Assembly: GCA_002721815.1 (NCBI GenBank)
Contig: PBLQ01000051.1
Coordinates: forward strand, 1-62,780
DNA: 62,780 nucleotides
Direction of reading: 5' to 3'
Source: Myxococcales bacterium
Lineage (GTDB): Bacteria; Myxococcota; UBA727; GCA-2721815
The notes beneath the pieces are model-generated. The model had not been told where the DNA came from. It ran no database searches and saw only the letters and a list, made by a program, of their open reading frames with translations. The position numbers and the translations under genes were made by a program. Shown one piece after another: positions 60,881 to 62,780 of the stretch. The first letter of the stretch is position 1; every line of letters begins with the position of its first letter.

Positions 60881-61567
60881 ATGCCAGATGATGTATTCGT
60901 AAAACTTGTGATCGTGCTTGGCCCCCTTATCTTGGCCATTTCGGTGCATGAATTTGCGCATATTGCCACCGCGAGATGGCTCGGGGACGATTTGGGGACG
61001 CGTTTGGGCCGCTTCACGTTGGATCCTTTGAAGCACATCGATCCACTTTGGACCGTAATTTTGCCTGGAACATTGGTGGTGATGTCTGCCATGTCAGGGG
61101 GTTCGGCGCTGCCGTTTTTTGCTGCGGGCAAACCGGCCCCCTATAATCCCAACGGATTGACCAAAAGATTTGGCGGTCAACGGATTCCATTGCGGACCGC
61201 AGAAATGCTGATCGCGGCAGCCGGCCCGGCGTCCAATCTGTTATTGGCAATCCTGAGTCTGATTTTGGTCGCAGTTCTCTCCAAGCTGGAGATCGGCGTT
61301 TCGGGAGAACACCCGCCAGTGGTATTGCTCCTTCATTTCGTAACCCTCAATGTGGCGCTGCTGGTTTTCAATATGATTCCCGTGCCCCCTCTAGACGGGT
61401 CCAAAGTTCTTTATGCGTTCTTGCCTGGCGAGATGGCCGAAAAATATGAAGCTGTCGCCTCTTCCATGAGCATGATCGTTCTTTTTGTCATTATTTTTAT
61501 GGGCGCCCATTTCATTTCCATCCCTGTGTTATGGATTGTGGGTGTGCTACAAACCATCATCCTATAG
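60881..61567 (+). CDS. Site-2 protease (M50) family membrane metallopeptidase
   Basis: This 228-residue protein has several membrane segments with the zinc site HEFAH (23-27) in the first helix and the third ligand in NMIPVPPLDGSKVL (about 165-178). This matches the compact M50B group that lacks a PDZ domain. It would cleave substrates within the membrane. The ATG at 60881 has GAGGA upstream; the longer frame is not supported. It precedes scpA by 10 bases, an arrangement common in bacteria, but a functional tie to chromosome segregation is not established. Confidence 0.92.
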   Translation: MPDDVFVKLVIVLGPLILAISVHEFAHIATARWLGDDLGTRLGRFTLDPLKHIDPLWTVILPGTLVVMSAMSGGSALPFFAAGKPAPYNPNGLTKRFGGQRIPLRTAEMLIAAAGPASNLLLAILSLILVAVLSKLEIGVSGEHPPVVLLLHFVTLNVALLVFNMIPVPPLDGSKVLYAFLPGEMAEKYEAVASSMSMIVLFVIIFMGAHFISIPVLWIVGVLQTIIL

Positions 61568-61577
61568 AAGGATCATT

Positions 61578-62597
61578 ATGTCTGCTGTTGAAGTACAAAC
61601 CACGACCTTTCAAACCGTTACCCTGGAAGAAACACCAGAAAATGAGAATGCTTCTGGTCAATTATTCTTGGGATTTGAAGGCAATTATGGTGAGGACGCA
61701 GAAAAGAAAGTAGGGCGGGATGAATACGTGGTATCCGCCTTCGGTAATTTCGAAACCAAAGATGCCGACGGCTATATGCCCACCTTGGACTCCGACCGCC
61801 TGCGTGTGGGCGTGCCGCAATTTGAGGGGCCCTTAGACCTTTTGCTGTTTTTGATTCGGCGTCACGCCATGGACGTTTTTGATATCCCCATTGTCACCAT
61901 CACCGAAAAATATCTTGAAGTCATTGATGAAATGAAACAGATGAACCTCGAGGTGGCTGGCGAGTTCCTAGTGATGGCTGCAACTTTGGCCAATATCAAA
62001 AGCAAAATGTTGCTACCTCGCGAGGAACGCCCCGAAGATGAAGAGGAAGATGATGGCATCGACCCCCGCTGGGCCCTGGTAAAACGTTTATTAGATTATC
62101 AACGTTATAAAGCGTTGGCAAAGCAGATAGGGAACATGCAGGTACTGGGACGTGATGTTTTTGAACGTCCTTGGTCAGCACCGCAGTTCACGGGTCAAGA
62201 TGATGATGGCACTTGGGCCCTCAAAGCCGATTTGGTGGAGGTGCCGGTGAACGAACTGGCATCACTGTTGCGGGGCGTGCTCGAAAAAAAGAAAATACCC
62301 ATTAATCACGAAGTGGTTTTTGAGCGTATCTCCGTAGGCGCGCGCATCAATGAAATGGTTGAGCTCTGCCGCCTTCGGACTTCATTTACATTTGCACAGG
62401 CATTACGCCTTTTTCACGCCAACAATCGAAACAGCGTGATTGTGACCTTTTTGTCCGTTTTAGAAATGGCACGCATGAAATTGATCAAAGTCGCTCAAGA
62501 CCCCAGCTCGGGAGCCATCTTGGTTTTGCCTCGGCAGGAAAACTTGGTTGACATGGATGAGAACTCTTTTGATTTGGTAGAACAGGTGGAAGTATGA
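61578..62597 (+). CDS. scpA: Segregation and condensation protein A
   Basis: ScpA is the kleisin that bridges SMC heads and, with ScpB, forms the bacterial condensin. The 339-residue protein has an unusual acidic N-terminal extension of about 75 residues, then the ScpA start FEGPLDLLLFLIRRHAMDVF, ITEKYLEVID and LVMAATLANIKSKMLLPRE, and the C-terminal winged helix (VIVTFLSVLEMARMKLIKV). The ATG at 61578 follows AGAAGGA. Its stop overlaps the next start (ATGA). Confidence 0.95.
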   Translation: MSAVEVQTTTFQTVTLEETPENENASGQLFLGFEGNYGEDAEKKVGRDEYVVSAFGNFETKDADGYMPTLDSDRLRVGVPQFEGPLDLLLFLIRRHAMDVFDIPIVTITEKYLEVIDEMKQMNLEVAGEFLVMAATLANIKSKMLLPREERPEDEEEDDGIDPRWALVKRLLDYQRYKALAKQIGNMQVLGRDVFERPWSAPQFTGQDDDGTWALKADLVEVPVNELASLLRGVLEKKKIPINHEVVFERISVGARINEMVELCRLRTSFTFAQALRLFHANNRNSVIVTFLSVLEMARMKLIKVAQDPSSGAILVLPRQENLVDMDENSFDLVEQVEV

Positions 62598-62780
62598 CGA
62601 AAACAGTGGAAGTGGTTGAAGAGATCGAGACCGAAGCGGAACTCGCAGCCGAAGAAGAGCAGGTCGCTGACGTTGAAGCGGCCTCCGAGACAGAAGCGAC
62701 TGAAGTGCAACAGGACGAAACCGTTGAGGGTTCAGAATTAGAGGTGTTAGATGGCGCTAAAAATATGCTCAATAAAACTA
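62594..62780 (+). CDS. scpB: Probable scpB, 3' truncated by the window edge
   Basis: Only the first 62 codons are present. They encode a very acidic N-terminus (many Glu, Ala and Thr) and no diagnostic ScpB motif yet. The identity is inferred from the ATGA overlap with scpA and the conserved scpA-scpB order. The frame stays open to the window end. Confidence 0.55.
   Translation, partial: MTKTVEVVEEIETEAELAAEEEQVADVEAASETEATEVQQDETVEGSELEVLDGAKNMLNKT

Overview
The window reads as one continuous stretch of chromosome from an LPS-making, didermal bacterium of the old 'Deltaproteobacteria' type, probably Myxococcota-like. I base this on FHA-linked sigma-54 activators, many secreted or lipid-anchored proteins with 'CxxDxxC' cysteine motifs, choice-of-anchor (ASH-like) repeat lipoproteins, LpxI instead of LpxH, and a complete tRNA-Sec/selA/selB locus. 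This is inference from gene content, not a phylogenetic test. Coding density is high, with many ATGA stop/start overlaps. I see no insertion sequences, integrases, CRISPR arrays or rRNA.

Layout. 1-16.1 kb: a giant repeat protein (5' end outside the window) and a large repeat/propeller lipoprotein. 16.1-20.3 kb: a lipid A/envelope operon of lpxB, a PAP2 phosphatase, a polyprenyl-phosphate-type glycosyltransferase and an MsbA-like exporter; lpxB carries an in-frame amber codon. 20.4-24.9 kb: lysS, an unusually long LolC/E permease and lolD, closed by a perfect hairpin. 24.9-36.2 kb: lipoproteins, a duplicated c-type cytochrome, a divergent pair made of an FHA/sigma-54 activator and a group-2-like sigma-70 factor with a sigma-54-like promoter and a palindrome between them, an esterase, a cyclic-nucleotide-binding protein, a Cas4/AddB-like nuclease, an ASH-like repeat lipoprotein and an EI24 membrane protein. 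36.3-42.8 kb: pyk, then skp/ompH-lpxD-fabZ-lpxA-lpxI and a DAO-family flavoenzyme. 42.8-44.7 kb: haaO-kmo of the kynurenine pathway. 44.8-48.9 kb: tRNA-Sec, selA, selB and a nitrilase-family amidase. 49.1-54.2 kb: rlmN, MTA phosphorylase, PfkB kinase, a GAF/HD-GYP protein and a small lipoprotein. 54.1-62.8 kb: acs, secreted proteins, an OmpA/FecR-like protein, an M50 peptidase, scpA and the start of a probable scpB.

How it fits together. Much of the window concerns the outer envelope: lipid A synthesis (LpxA, LpxD, LpxI, LpxB) and export (MsbA), lipoprotein release (LolCD), a periplasmic chaperone (Skp), and at least seven proteins with lipobox signal peptides that would depend on that machinery. 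The regulatory centre is 29.68-29.89 kb, where a sigma-54 activator appears placed to switch on an alternative sigma factor. The items most worth checking are the lpxB amber codon, the sigma-54 to sigma-70 cascade, the LolC N-terminal membrane extension, the interrupted HD-GYP domain and the atypical SelB GTPase motifs.
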